A stretch of DNA of 56,556 bases from Clostridiales bacterium (GCA_028725765.1 JAQYRL010000086.1:1-56556); one strand, 5' to 3'; shown: positions 1 through 9,226, numbered from the stretch's first letter. Notes: generated by a model from the letters alone, not told the origin. Numbers and translations are program-made.

Positions 1-181
1 TGTTTTCCGTTATTTTTGGAATTGTCAGAAACCTTTTAAAGTTTCTTACCAATCTTTTTCAGATTGTACTTGGTTTTTTGAGAATTTCACTTCTCTTTGA
101 CTAAGTTTCTTACACTATGAAGTTTTCAAGGTTCTTGGCACATTTTCATTGTGCCTTCGCTGCCTACTTTTGTGGTCAGCG
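1..181 (-). other. 5' leader of an rRNA operon (16S expected beyond left edge)
   Basis: Read on the minus strand, the stretch downstream of two strong promoters is non-coding and full of short perfect hairpins (for example GGCACA/TGTGCC and CAATCT/AGATTG). It contains the phrase CCTTGAAAACTTCATAG, which resembles the conserved box found in leaders and spacers of clostridial rRNA operons. No 16S sequence is inside the window, so the identity of the downstream gene is inferred from the leader and the promoter arrangement. Confidence 0.6.
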
Positions 182-187
182 ATACAT

Positions 188-216
188 ATTCTACCATCGC
201 TTACTCGCATTGTCAA
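188..216 (-). promoter_or_regulatory. Proximal promoter (P2) of the putative rRNA operon
   Basis: On the minus strand TTGACA (216-211) and TAGAAT (193-188) are separated by exactly 17 bases. This near-consensus housekeeping promoter points out of the window to the left, and no protein-coding frame follows it. Confidence 0.75.
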
Positions 217-321
217 TATCTTTTTTGCATTTCTTTGCTTTTATTTTTACATTGACTTTGCCTTCTTTAGGGACTTGAGGTTTTATAGCCTCTAGGGACC
301 CTGTTTTGCGACAGCTTGACT

Positions 322-350
322 ATCTTACCACCTACTTTTACCCTTGTCAA
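322..350 (-). promoter_or_regulatory. Distal promoter (P1) of the putative rRNA operon
   Basis: On the minus strand TTGACA (350-345) and TAAGAT (327-322) are separated by 17 bases. It lies 134 bp upstream of a second promoter of the same design; tandem strong promoters are typical of Gram-positive rRNA operons. Confidence 0.7.
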
Positions 351-410
351 CTACTTTTTTGTAACAAAACAAAATACTATTGACGGCAGAGCTTTCGCAT
401 GTATTCATAT

Positions 411-448
411 AAAAATATCCGACCTCACTTATCACAAAGTAGATCGGA
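411..448 (-). terminator. Rho-independent terminator of the adhesin gene cluster
   Basis: The stem TCCGATCT/AGGTCGGA (one G-U pair) with an inner ACTT/AAGT extension spans 448-418 on the minus strand and is followed by TATTTTTAT. It lies 30 bases after the stop codon of the 652-residue surface protein and shields it from the divergent-looking rRNA promoter region. Confidence 0.8.
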
Positions 449-477
449 CATTAGAATTACTATTAAATTAATTGAGC

Positions 478-2436
478 TTATTTGCTCTTTTTAAATCTTA
501 TTGTAACTATTCCTGCTAAGCATGCTATAGCTAAGGCAATTGATAGGTACATAGATTGTGTATCGCCTGTCTGTACAGCTTTTGGATTCTCCTTGACAAC
601 TTTTGGATTTTCTTTGAACACCCATACGCCGAGGAGATGTAAATCATCAGGTGAGTTTAGAACAGTTTCTTTTGAAACAGCTTTCAAATCAGGATCGTTT
701 TCAAACTTATCGTTAGTAGAGTACCATGACTGGAAAGTCCAAACTCCGCTAGGAACTTTCACATCGTCGTATGTCGATAAAGCGACTTTATCTTGATCTA
801 GTACACCATCTTTATTCTCAATTAGTCTATCCTTCGGAAGTTTAGCCATTATTTCATTTGGAAGCGTCTTACCTTTCGTACCACTAACAAATTTATAAAA
901 GACGTTGTTTGGAACGTAGCCAAGTTTTAGATCGTTGGATTTAGTCTCAGTAATTGCTGTATCTGAAGCTAGTCGGAAAAAAGAAACATTCCCAGCACTA
1001 ACGAACATGTGTCCATTTACAGTTCCGTTAACTAACAAGGTTTCTTCGCCATTAGATTTCGCAAGTTCTCTTGCTTTTTCATCTGCGATTCTAAGGTTAG
1101 TTTTTGGCAAACATTTAAGTGTCATGTTGCTTAAAATTGTTTCCATTATTGTTTTACCTTGATCAGGAGTAATATTTTCCTCAAGGATTTTTTCCATCTC
1201 AGATTCTCTGAGAATCACTCGAACAGTAATCTTAGATGATCCATTTGTCTTCACGCCAAATGTTACTCTAGGATTTGTATCATTTACCAGAGTGGCGAAA
1301 CTATTTGGACCACTTCCTAAAGATGTATCATCGTCTGGATTAAGAATCTCAAGCAAATTCTTGTTTTCATCCATCACATATAGTGGGCGCCACGAATATC
1401 CATAGAATTCCAAATAAAAAACATCTGGTATCTCAAAGTCTTTATCAAAATTTACATTAAGGTCTACGTAAGTGTATCCTGCTTCTTTGCCGTCTTTAGT
1501 AGGAAAATCGCCATTTTTCTTTCTTTGATCATAATCTCTACTCAAAATAGGTTTTAGCTGGTTTGAACCTATCGGATTTCTATATGTAATGAGTGCTATT
1601 GTGGGATCCATGTAATACTCAGACGTTAAATTAACTATATTATTAACATCATGTTTGTAATGGTCGAGTATTGTGCGGACATTTCCATCTACATTGTCTT
1701 CATAATTTCCGTTTCCTACTCCTGTATCTGGTCTTGTATCCCCCGCACTCATAGAAGTATTAATATCAACTCTAGTTTCATTTATTAAATCTGAAAATTT
1801 ATAAGCTAAATTACCTATTTGCAGGAGGGGAAGATTACCGCCAGGGAATGGCTCATCATCTCCTACCAAACTAAAGTACACACCATATAGCTTTGCGTCT
1901 TCTGGAATACCATTAGGAAAAGCTGTTTCCAGTTTATCTTCAGGTGAAAAATATCTTCCTCCGGGGGCAAGATGGCCATTATCAACAGGAGGCTTATCAG
2001 ACCATGCAAGGAAAATCTTTGCTAAAACTCTCAGCAACCCTCCGTTCGGTTCTGGCATACCGATTTTTGAGTTAAGTGAATCATATTCTCTGGATTTATT
2101 AATTTTTTGGGAAGATTCACCAACCCACATTCCTACCAATTCAACTGTGATTTTCTCTTCTGGATTTGTTCCTTGCGGTCGAGCAGATTGAAGGCTTGGA
2201 GCGTTTATTTCTTCTACATCTAAAGATTCTTCATCTGCAGTAGCTTCTTCTCCTTGCACCTCGTTATTTAATTTGGTTTCCTTTGGGCTAGTTGGTTCAC
2301 TTTCATCTTTTGTTGTTATACCTGATGATTGCTCACCATCTTCATTCGCAGATGCATCATCTAATGCAAAGGCTGCAAATAAAGAGGAACAAACCATAGA
2401 CATGGCTAACAATAGAATTAACACTTTTTTTGTCAT
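478..2436 (-). CDS. Secreted wall-anchored surface protein with SHIRT-like domain
   Basis: A 652-residue protein, third gene of a cluster of surface proteins. Residues 1-25 form a Sec signal peptide (MTKK, hydrophobic core, ALD). An acidic Ser/Thr/Glu-rich linker follows to about residue 90. The central region (about 90-510) is not recognised. Residues about 511-612 resemble a SHIRT-type repeat: a YKFVSG...LP...LP start, a WTFQSW segment, and a GVWVF end. The C-terminus (QTGD, hydrophobic helix, RFKKSK) is a sortase-type sorting signal, but the usual proline is missing (AVQTGD). The start is supported by a GAGGAG ribosome binding site inside the end of the upstream gene, one base away, so translation is probably coupled. 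Likely an adhesin; the ligand is unknown. Confidence 0.8.
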   Translation of the reverse strand: MTKKVLILLLAMSMVCSSLFAAFALDDASANEDGEQSSGITTKDESEPTSPKETKLNNEVQGEEATADEESLDVEEINAPSLQSARPQGTNPEEKITVELVGMWVGESSQKINKSREYDSLNSKIGMPEPNGGLLRVLAKIFLAWSDKPPVDNGHLAPGGRYFSPEDKLETAFPNGIPEDAKLYGVYFSLVGDDEPFPGGNLPLLQIGNLAYKFSDLINETRVDINTSMSAGDTRPDTGVGNGNYEDNVDGNVRTILDHYKHDVNNIVNLTSEYYMDPTIALITYRNPIGSNQLKPILSRDYDQRKKNGDFPTKDGKEAGYTYVDLNVNFDKDFEIPDVFYLEFYGYSWRPLYVMDENKNLLEILNPDDDTSLGSGPNSFATLVNDTNPRVTFGVKTNGSSKITVRVILRESEMEKILEENITPDQGKTIMETILSNMTLKCLPKTNLRIADEKARELAKSNGEETLLVNGTVNGHMFVSAGNVSFFRLASDTAITETKSNDLKLGYVPNNVFYKFVSGTKGKTLPNEIMAKLPKDRLIENKDGVLDQDKVALSTYDDVKVPSGVWTFQSWYSTNDKFENDPDLKAVSKETVLNSPDDLHLLGVWVFKENPKVVKENPKAVQTGDTQSMYLSIALAIACLAGIVTIRFKKSK

Positions 2437-2437
2437 T

Positions 2438-5400
2438 TTACTTCTCCTCTAATTTATTTTGTTTTCTTGAATTTATTACAAGCGTTCCCCCTAGGGATAG
2501 TGCTAATATTAGTGTGTAAATGGCAAAGCCCTTGTCGCCTGTTTGAGGTGATTTTGCTGGCTCAACTTGCTTCTCAACGTGTTCCTTTTGTTTTTCAGGT
2601 TCTGGCGTAGGATTTGGTTCTGGTTTTGGATCAGGTGTTGGTTTTGGCTCTGGGGTTGGTTCTGGAGTTGGCTCCGGATTCGGTTCTGGTGTTTCATTCT
2701 TAATGAAACTCCAAGTCCCTACGAATTTAACATCTGCTCCATTTATTGTATCGTTTGGCTTATCCCATGATACAAAATTCCACTTTCCGTCATTGACAGT
2801 GTCATCATATTCTGTACTATCAAATAATGATGGCGTTACATTTGTACCATCAGCCTTTTCTATCTGATCCGCAGGCGTCCTGTTTTTAATAGCATCAGGT
2901 AGAGCCACTGTTAAACCGTCCGCCGCTTTGAATTCATGAACAACCTTGAAGAGTGTCGGCTTTGGATCAGGCTTTTCATTCTTAACGAAGCTCCATGTCC
3001 CTACAAACTTAACATCTTCTCCTTTTATTGTATCGTTTGGCTTATCCCATGATACAAAATTCCACTTTCCGTCATTAACAGTGTCATCATATTCTGTGCT
3101 ATCAAATGATGATGGCGTTACATTTGTACCATCAGCCTTTTCTATCTGATTCGCAGGCGTCCTGTTTTTAATAGCATCAGGTAGAGCCACTGTTAAACCG
3201 TCCGCCGCTTTGAATTCATGAACGACCTTATAAAGCGTATCTTTCTTAGTGTTTGTGACCGTGTATGCAATAACAGATCTATCCTCGTTTGCTTTCTCTG
3301 TTATAGTTTTTGTATAGCCACTTGGTACGTTTGTTTCATCCACCGTATAATTTATTACGGTTTCCCCATCTGCGAGATACTTATCTAATTCATCGTATTG
3401 CACCGAGAGATTATTTCTGTCTGCGATAAAGCTTTTGTTTGTACCTTCTGGCTCGGAAGTAAGCGTTATCGTAGCACTGTCTGATTTTTCTGTTGCATTC
3501 TCATCGTTCCAAACTTTAGTTATTGTAATTTCTAAAGGCTTCCAACCTGCATATACATGCAACTCATTAGGATTCACAATATTTGTAATCTTGTCTGTGG
3601 TATCAACAAAATACGCGTCTTCAAATTTCACCTTTGACTTAGCTACATCATTTTTTTTCGTATTCTGGAAAGGCATTGCGTTGTCATCCTTAGGTGGCTG
3701 TTTTGGGGTATGATTGTACCATCCGTCAAATATCCACTTTGAAACTGGCTTTTGATCTATTTCCTTTAGATAATCAACCTTTACGTCATTTATAGAAACC
3801 TTGGGCTCTCCGCCTCCTGAACCGTAGAAGGTGTAAATCTGCTCTTTTTTCTTCGAACCATCTTTAAATTTAGCATTCTTTTCATCGTAATTAGCATGAT
3901 ACGTCATTTTAGCGCGCTGACCCAATACAACGGTGCTATTTTCCGGATTGAATACATAATCCCATTTACCAATCGAAGTATAATCATCGATCGTTGCTAT
4001 GGCTTGACTGGCATCCTTCGATACATAATGAATTTTTTTAGCATCTTCAGATGTAGGAGTATAATCATCTAATCCATTTTCCTTTTTTGTTACTCCAGCT
4101 GCTACCGTGTAGCCGATGTATCGTTCCTGCTTCTCTGAATAGCGATCTAAAATGTTCTTTGGATCCTTTTGTTGTTTTGCCTTCTCGCTGACAGAAACGT
4201 TGATTTGATTTTTTAATGTTCCCGTCAAAAGAATCTTGGATTGACCGTCAAGAACACGGATGTCATTTCCGTCAAATTTTGCATTAGGGGTTATAATAAC
4301 GTCTTTATCAGCGTAGATGTTAATTCCGCCCATTTCATCTTTTGAAAGGTAGTGTGCGTCACCAGTAGACTTGTCACCTTTTGAGTTTCCACTGAATTCG
4401 GCTTTATCTACCATTAAGTAGCCATCATTATATATGCCACCAACCATTTGGTAAGCAGCATTACCAGTTATTTGAGCAGGTCCTTTATCGCTACCCGTTA
4501 TAGTTACTGAGCCCTCATTAAAAATGCCACCCGCATTATTTGATGCAGTCTGAGAAGAAATTTTTCCACCTTTAATCATCACTGTGTTGCCTTCTCCTAC
4601 GAACATAGCACCGCCGTGTGCAGTACCCTGCCACACATACGCAGAAGTATTTTCAATCGTGGTATTTGTCATCGTTAAGGTCACGGCAGCTTTATGCCCA
4701 GCAGACTTTGCCAAAGATATTCCAGCACCAGCACCATCTACCATAAAGTTTTTAATGGTTGTATCTTTTATTTCTGCAGTAACTGTTGAGTCATCATAAA
4801 AGTTTATAGCGCCACCGGTATTTGCAGTATGTCTGTTGCCATTAAACCATGCTCCAGATCCCTCAAGTGTCGAGTTAGTAAGATTAAATGTTCCCTTACC
4901 AACAACTTGTATCAATCCACCAGCCTCATAAACTCTTGAACCTCCGTTAGCTTTAAATGAAGAACTATCAATTGAAAGTTTTGAATTTTGTGATGTAATT
5001 GCTCCGCCAGCTGTGCCAATATTTCCTTTATTTTCTACAGTTTCAAAATGAGAATTTTGGACAACAGCATCATCACAGCCTTCAAATTTAATAGCCCCAC
5101 CTGTGTTAAAAGGCCCTGCTATTTTAAAAGTGGATCCATAAACATAAATTTTTGACTGTGTAGCTTCAATAGCACCACCTTGACTTCCACCATTGCCCTC
5201 TGTACTGTATAAATGGTTGCCATCAAAAATCGTAGCGTCCTTTTTCTCTACATCTGGTGAATTGATGGTTAATGTAGATCCCGGATGCAATTTAATCGCT
5301 CCACCCTCACCGTGTGCAGCCAAAGTCTTATCTACTTTTCCCGTATAGTTGTTTACAAAGGATCCGCCGGTTATCTTCATATTTGCCGAATAAGAAACAA

Positions 5401-5965
5401 TGGCACCGCCATGTGGAGCACCTGGGCTAGGAACAATAGCTTTTGTATGATTATTTTCAAAATGTGTATCTTGCAAATCTAGCGTCGTATGGGCAGCATA
5501 GATTGCTCCACCCTCAAAACGCTGAGTATCCTTGCCGTCAACAATTTTCTGTTCAAACTTCTCCGTTGTTGCATTTTTTAATGTAGAATTTTTAATAGTT
5601 ACGGTTGCTTTTCCTGCATCAATAATACGTCCGTTCTTCTGTCCGTCAAAAACAATATTATCAAACGTTACGTTTGCACCATCAGGAACATCAAACATAT
5701 TTTCTACATTTGATCCTAAATTAAGCGTTTTTCCATCTGACTTGATTGTATCGCTATAATTAGCTGGGATCTTAAGAGTTTCGGTAACCTTAATATCATT
5801 TTTTAAGTTCACTGAATCTCCTCTTGCGATTGCATTCTTCAACTCTTGAAAATTAGTAACATCTGCATCTTGTGCATAATTAGGCACAGAAAATGCAATT
5901 GCTATAATTAAAAACAGAATTGAAATTAAAGTTATTCTCCTCATTTTTGTTTTGGTAGCTAACAT
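2438..5965 (-). CDS. Large wall-anchored adhesin: beta-helix, InlB repeat, CnaB and two SHIRT domains
   Basis: An 1175-residue surface protein. A signal peptide (to about residue 32, ...NYAQDAD) precedes a right-handed beta-helix region (about 60-600) with at least ten GGAI/GGIY-type rungs. Then come an InlB/Listeria-Bacteroides-type repeat (about 686-808, ending HVYAGW), one CnaB domain (about 809-908, ITKVWNDE...YTVTNT) and two nearly identical SHIRT domains (about 911-995 and 1004-1090, VVHEF...GTWSF). A Pro/Glu-rich wall-spanning stalk leads to the sorting signal SPQTGD, a hydrophobic helix and RKQNKLEEK. SPQTG fits the (S/N/P)PXTG pattern of clostridial class B-type sortases. The role in adhesion is inferred from the modules; no sortase lies in the window. 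The ribosome binding site is weak (AAAGTGAG). Confidence 0.88.
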   Translation of the reverse strand: MLATKTKMRRITLISILFLIIAIAFSVPNYAQDADVTNFQELKNAIARGDSVNLKNDIKVTETLKIPANYSDTIKSDGKTLNLGSNVENMFDVPDGANVTFDNIVFDGQKNGRIIDAGKATVTIKNSTLKNATTEKFEQKIVDGKDTQRFEGGAIYAAHTTLDLQDTHFENNHTKAIVPSPGAPHGGAIVSYSANMKITGGSFVNNYTGKVDKTLAAHGEGGAIKLHPGSTLTINSPDVEKKDATIFDGNHLYSTEGNGGSQGGAIEATQSKIYVYGSTFKIAGPFNTGGAIKFEGCDDAVVQNSHFETVENKGNIGTAGGAITSQNSKLSIDSSSFKANGGSRVYEAGGLIQVVGKGTFNLTNSTLEGSGAWFNGNRHTANTGGAINFYDDSTVTAEIKDTTIKNFMVDGAGAGISLAKSAGHKAAVTLTMTNTTIENTSAYVWQGTAHGGAMFVGEGNTVMIKGGKISSQTASNNAGGIFNEGSVTITGSDKGPAQITGNAAYQMVGGIYNDGYLMVDKAEFSGNSKGDKSTGDAHYLSKDEMGGINIYADKDVIITPNAKFDGNDIRVLDGQSKILLTGTLKNQINVSVSEKAKQQKDPKNILDRYSEKQERYIGYTVAAGVTKKENGLDDYTPTSEDAKKIHYVSKDASQAIATIDDYTSIGKWDYVFNPENSTVVLGQRAKMTYHANYDEKNAKFKDGSKKKEQIYTFYGSGGGEPKVSINDVKVDYLKEIDQKPVSKWIFDGWYNHTPKQPPKDDNAMPFQNTKKNDVAKSKVKFEDAYFVDTTDKITNIVNPNELHVYAGWKPLEITITKVWNDENATEKSDSATITLTSEPEGTNKSFIADRNNLSVQYDELDKYLADGETVINYTVDETNVPSGYTKTITEKANEDRSVIAYTVTNTKKDTLYKVVHEFKAADGLTVALPDAIKNRTPANQIEKADGTNVTPSSFDSTEYDDTVNDGKWNFVSWDKPNDTIKGEDVKFVGTWSFVKNEKPDPKPTLFKVVHEFKAADGLTVALPDAIKNRTPADQIEKADGTNVTPSLFDSTEYDDTVNDGKWNFVSWDKPNDTINGADVKFVGTWSFIKNETPEPNPEPTPEPTPEPKPTPDPKPEPNPTPEPEKQKEHVEKQVEPAKSPQTGDKGFAIYTLILALSLGGTLVINSRKQNKLEEK
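2693..3229 (-). repeat. Two near-identical 255-bp direct repeats encoding the SHIRT domains
   Basis: Bases 2693-2947 and 2975-3229 are direct repeats at a 282-bp period that differ at only a handful of positions. They encode the tandem SHIRT domains of the 1175-residue protein. Such identity at DNA level suggests recent duplication or ongoing gene conversion, and allows the copy number to change by recombination. Confidence 0.85.
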
Positions 5966-5992
5966 AATAACTCACTTTCATAATAAAAACTC

Positions 5993-6020
5993 TTTATACT
6001 TACATGTCTCATATCTTCAA
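5993..6020 (-). promoter_or_regulatory. Candidate promoter of the 1175-residue adhesin gene
   Basis: On the minus strand TTGAAG (6020-6015) and TATAAA (5998-5993) are 16 bases apart, with the start codon about 28 bases beyond the -10. No clear terminator lies between this gene and the upstream adhesin gene, so read-through from the upstream promoter is also possible. Confidence 0.45.
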
Positions 6021-6132
6021 CGCATTCAGGGAATTTGATAATAGTAAATTTTAGAATTCAACAAAATATAGATATTTAAAATTTTTAACTTCACACTAAA
6101 ACAGCCACCCTTTTGAGTATCTGTTTCTTTGA

Positions 6133-8907
6133 TTATTTGTTTTGTTTTTTTCGTAATGTATAGATTGTAATAGTTACTGATACAATTAACATAATTACGA
6201 AGGGGCTGAGATTGTTTGAATCTGATGTCTCTGGATTCTTTGGTTTCTTTGGCGGTTTATCGGGGTTAATCGTATTTGTAATAGCAAAGCCATCTGACGC
6301 ATTGCCTTCTATTTTGGAAGTATATCCTTTGATTTTACTTATTTCTTTAACTTCGTACTTAACAATTTCATCATTCTCATACATCGGCAGTTTTTCAAAC
6401 TCACCCTTCCAATTTGTCTTTGCTGAAAGAACCAAAGTTTTACCGGTATCTTTGGCGTTTACTAAAAGTCCTACAGTTATATTCTCCGGTCTTAATCCTT
6501 GCTTATTTTCATTATCAATCCACTTCTTAGTGACCTGAACTGAAGTGTTTAAAGAATTATCTAACTGAATTGTATATAGTGAATTCTTTGAATCTTTTTC
6601 CCTGCTAACTACTGACAATACATATTTGCCGCTGTCTTTCTCCTTGAAGTTAATTGGCAGGAGTTTTCCTGTCTTATTATCTATCAAAGTATCTGGGTCA
6701 GGGAAATCAGCGATTTCTGCTGTCCAATTCTCTTTTTCCTTTAAAGTTATATCCTCGACGTAATGCTCACCTACAAACATTTGAAGCGTTATCTCTTTAG
6801 GTCTATCTTTTTTCTTATCTCCCGTCCATGACTTCATGATTTTTAGCGTATAAGGTGTGTCATCGCCGAATTCAAGTTCTCCGTTGTTAGTAATACATCC
6901 TCCACTTATTCCCGTACCAAGAGCTCTATTATTTTCAAACACTGAAGTAGCAACCTGTTCGGCTAATGTTTTTGACTCGTCAGTAGGCACGGATTTATAA
7001 ACAAGTTGTGCTCCTCTTTTTTCAGATATATCTTCGCCATATGGAAGCTGGTTCCCTGGATTATTAGGATTATATCGCGGAACCTGTTTATCTGCTCCCA
7101 AATTAGTATGAATGCCATAAAAAGATCCATCCTGATACCACAATCTATATCCACCACCCAGCATCCTTGATGCAAGTCTTACAGATGAAGTTCCAACTTG
7201 TTTATCGTATTTATATTCTGTGATATTCGCAAAATCATCTCCAGCGCCAATATTACTACCTGAATTTTTTGCTGAATTATCAAATAGGGCAAGCCCATTT
7301 GTTATATTTATAGTAGTATTACCCGAAGGGCAATTCCAAATTCCTCCGCCCTGGCGTGAGGCTGGATGATTTCCCGCTCCAAACATAACATTCTCATCTA
7401 TAAAGTTGTTTCTAATTAAAGCTCTCTTAATGATCAACTTACTCCCATGATCATTATAAATAGCTCCTCCGCCCCAGAACCCATTTGATTCATTATTTTT
7501 AAAGATTCCAGCCTGGATCGTACATTCGCCTTTTCCACCAAGACCTATAGCACCTCCAGACATATAAGCAGAGTTATCTAAATATTCACCTCCATAAATA
7601 TCGCAGATATAGTTATATGCAAAAATAGCTCCTCCCCTACATCTATTTAAACCGTTATCATTATCGGTTGCGTTATTTTTGAAGCTACCTTGGTCAATTT
7701 TTAATTTATATTTTTTGCTCTGTGACGAAGATACAAATATACCACCACCATGTCCGTTAGCAATATTATCAGAAATATTAATATTCTTTATATCGACATT
7801 GGTATCCTCAGCGTAAACACCTCCACCAAGACCCTTATAGTCACCGTTTGTATTCTCAGTTATATTGCCTCCTTTAAAAGTCATAGTCGATTTGATTGCA
7901 GCAATTCCACCACCATATTCCGTAGTATTTTGAGAAACAGTACCTGAATTCATTTCAAAACTGCAATTTTCCATAAAAATGGCACCGCCATACGAATTCC
8001 AATTATCGGAGATAGCAATATTATTTGTGATTTTCCCATCTTTAACTTTGAAATTTGACTTAGATGAATCTTGTCCCCAAATTCCTATAGCGCCACCTTT
8101 GAAGAATCCTTTATTTCCAGATATTTCCCCAGAATTTAAATTAAAGGTTCCATTATATACAGTAATTGGAGAATATAAATATCTACCTTTTTCTACTCTT
8201 AAATTTATTGGTTGTGGTTTTTGGCTATTTTGTGCTTCATTTCCACTCACTTCGCCGCCGTTCATAGTAAACGTGCCTGAGTTTACGAAAATCGTAGGTC
8301 CCTCTAATTTCGTGTCTGAAATTTTTCCATTATTTAGTGTCAAGCTGCCTTCTGTAGTAATCTGAGCATTTGAAATAATAGGTCCCTCGATAGTAAGACT
8401 TCCACCCTTTTCAATCTTAAAACTTGAATATCCGATGCCCTTTATACTATGTGAGCCATTAAGAATGACATTTTGCCCGGACTTTATTTCAATCGTTTTC
8501 CCATTGTCTTTGGCAGGATCTGCAGTTACATCTTCATCTACTGTTATGGTCCCAGAACCTAAATCTTCAATTTTTTTCTTCAGCTTAGACCATGGGGTAT
8601 CATCCTCAGGAGAATTCTGCGGAGGATTCTCGATTTTGGCTTCTGCTGCTGCTTCATCTCCTTGGTCATCCTGAGCATTTGCATTTACATAGTTCTCATT
8701 TTCCGTCTTCAATGCATTTTCTTCATTATTGTTTGTATTATCTGATGTTTGCTCTAAATTGTTACCATCTCCAACTTGTTCGTTATTTCGAACTTCTGCC
8801 TGTGATGCGTTGTCCACGGCATTTTCTTCAGCAAAAATACCAGATGGAACTACAAATGCCGCACAGAGAATAAATGAAATGCAAATTGCTATTATTTTGT
8901 TCTTCAT
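6133..8907 (-). CDS. Wall-anchored adhesin: beta-helix plus two CnaB domains
   Basis: A 924-residue protein and first gene of the surface-protein cluster. It has a signal peptide (to about residue 26, ...GIFAEEN), an Asn/Glu-rich linker, a long beta-helix region (about 110-660) with repeated GGAI/GGGI rungs, and two CnaB-type domains (about 682-785, IMKSWTGD...; and 788-885, VTKKWIDN...FAITNT). A Pro/Lys segment then leads to NPETSD, a hydrophobic helix and the basic tail RKKQNK. NPETSD departs from the canonical sorting motif by Ser in place of Gly. CnaB domains often carry internal isopeptide bonds; here that is only inferred. Transcription probably starts at the poly-G promoter at 9035-9065, giving a leader of about 120 bases. 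Confidence 0.85.
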   Translation of the reverse strand: MKNKIIAICISFILCAAFVVPSGIFAEENAVDNASQAEVRNNEQVGDGNNLEQTSDNTNNNEENALKTENENYVNANAQDDQGDEAAAEAKIENPPQNSPEDDTPWSKLKKKIEDLGSGTITVDEDVTADPAKDNGKTIEIKSGQNVILNGSHSIKGIGYSSFKIEKGGSLTIEGPIISNAQITTEGSLTLNNGKISDTKLEGPTIFVNSGTFTMNGGEVSGNEAQNSQKPQPINLRVEKGRYLYSPITVYNGTFNLNSGEISGNKGFFKGGAIGIWGQDSSKSNFKVKDGKITNNIAISDNWNSYGGAIFMENCSFEMNSGTVSQNTTEYGGGIAAIKSTMTFKGGNITENTNGDYKGLGGGVYAEDTNVDIKNINISDNIANGHGGGIFVSSSQSKKYKLKIDQGSFKNNATDNDNGLNRCRGGAIFAYNYICDIYGGEYLDNSAYMSGGAIGLGGKGECTIQAGIFKNNESNGFWGGGAIYNDHGSKLIIKRALIRNNFIDENVMFGAGNHPASRQGGGIWNCPSGNTTINITNGLALFDNSAKNSGSNIGAGDDFANITEYKYDKQVGTSSVRLASRMLGGGYRLWYQDGSFYGIHTNLGADKQVPRYNPNNPGNQLPYGEDISEKRGAQLVYKSVPTDESKTLAEQVATSVFENNRALGTGISGGCITNNGELEFGDDTPYTLKIMKSWTGDKKKDRPKEITLQMFVGEHYVEDITLKEKENWTAEIADFPDPDTLIDNKTGKLLPINFKEKDSGKYVLSVVSREKDSKNSLYTIQLDNSLNTSVQVTKKWIDNENKQGLRPENITVGLLVNAKDTGKTLVLSAKTNWKGEFEKLPMYENDEIVKYEVKEISKIKGYTSKIEGNASDGFAITNTINPDKPPKKPKNPETSDSNNLSPFVIMLIVSVTITIYTLRKKQNK

Positions 8908-9034
8908 TCGGTTACACCTCTCAATTTTAACTATTATCTAACACCTAATATAATCTTTTTTATCACTTACTAAAAAGTCATAAGTGATATTATTAAATAG
9001 GCAAATAATATTGAATAAATCCTAAATATACATT

Positions 9035-9065
9035 ATTATACTACCCCCCCCCTATATAATTTCAA
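9035..9065 (-). promoter_or_regulatory. Poly-G promoter of the adhesin cluster (likely phase-variable)
   Basis: On the minus strand TTGAAA (9065-9060) and a perfect TATAAT (9040-9035) flank a 19-base spacer made of TTATATA, nine consecutive G, and TAG. The plus strand shows nine C at 9044-9052. A spacer of 19 is longer than the optimal 17; loss of two G would restore 17. Slippage of such a tract between -35 and -10 is the classical mechanism of transcriptional phase variation (for example neisserial porA). The region 8908-9190 holds no other recognised feature. Confidence 0.75.
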
Positions 9066-9197
9066 GCACTATTTCAAGGTAAATTTTATAATAACGCAGA
9101 AATTAAATGTTAAATTCGAATTCATTTCACAATTTTACAATACTTGCTATCAGACGGATATTTCAACAAAATAGTTGTGTCTGATTCGACAAAACGG

Positions 9198-9226
9198 TTG
9201 TGTCCATTGCAGGTTGATGTTATACT
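9198..9226 (+). promoter_or_regulatory. Promoter of the folT riboswitch transcript
   Basis: TTGTGT (9198-9203) and TATACT (9221-9226) are 17 bases apart. The predicted start of transcription, about 9232, coincides with the first bases of the riboswitch P1 stem. A related phrase (AAAATAGTTGTGTC) occurs about 26 bases upstream, as a partial direct repeat. Confidence 0.6.
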
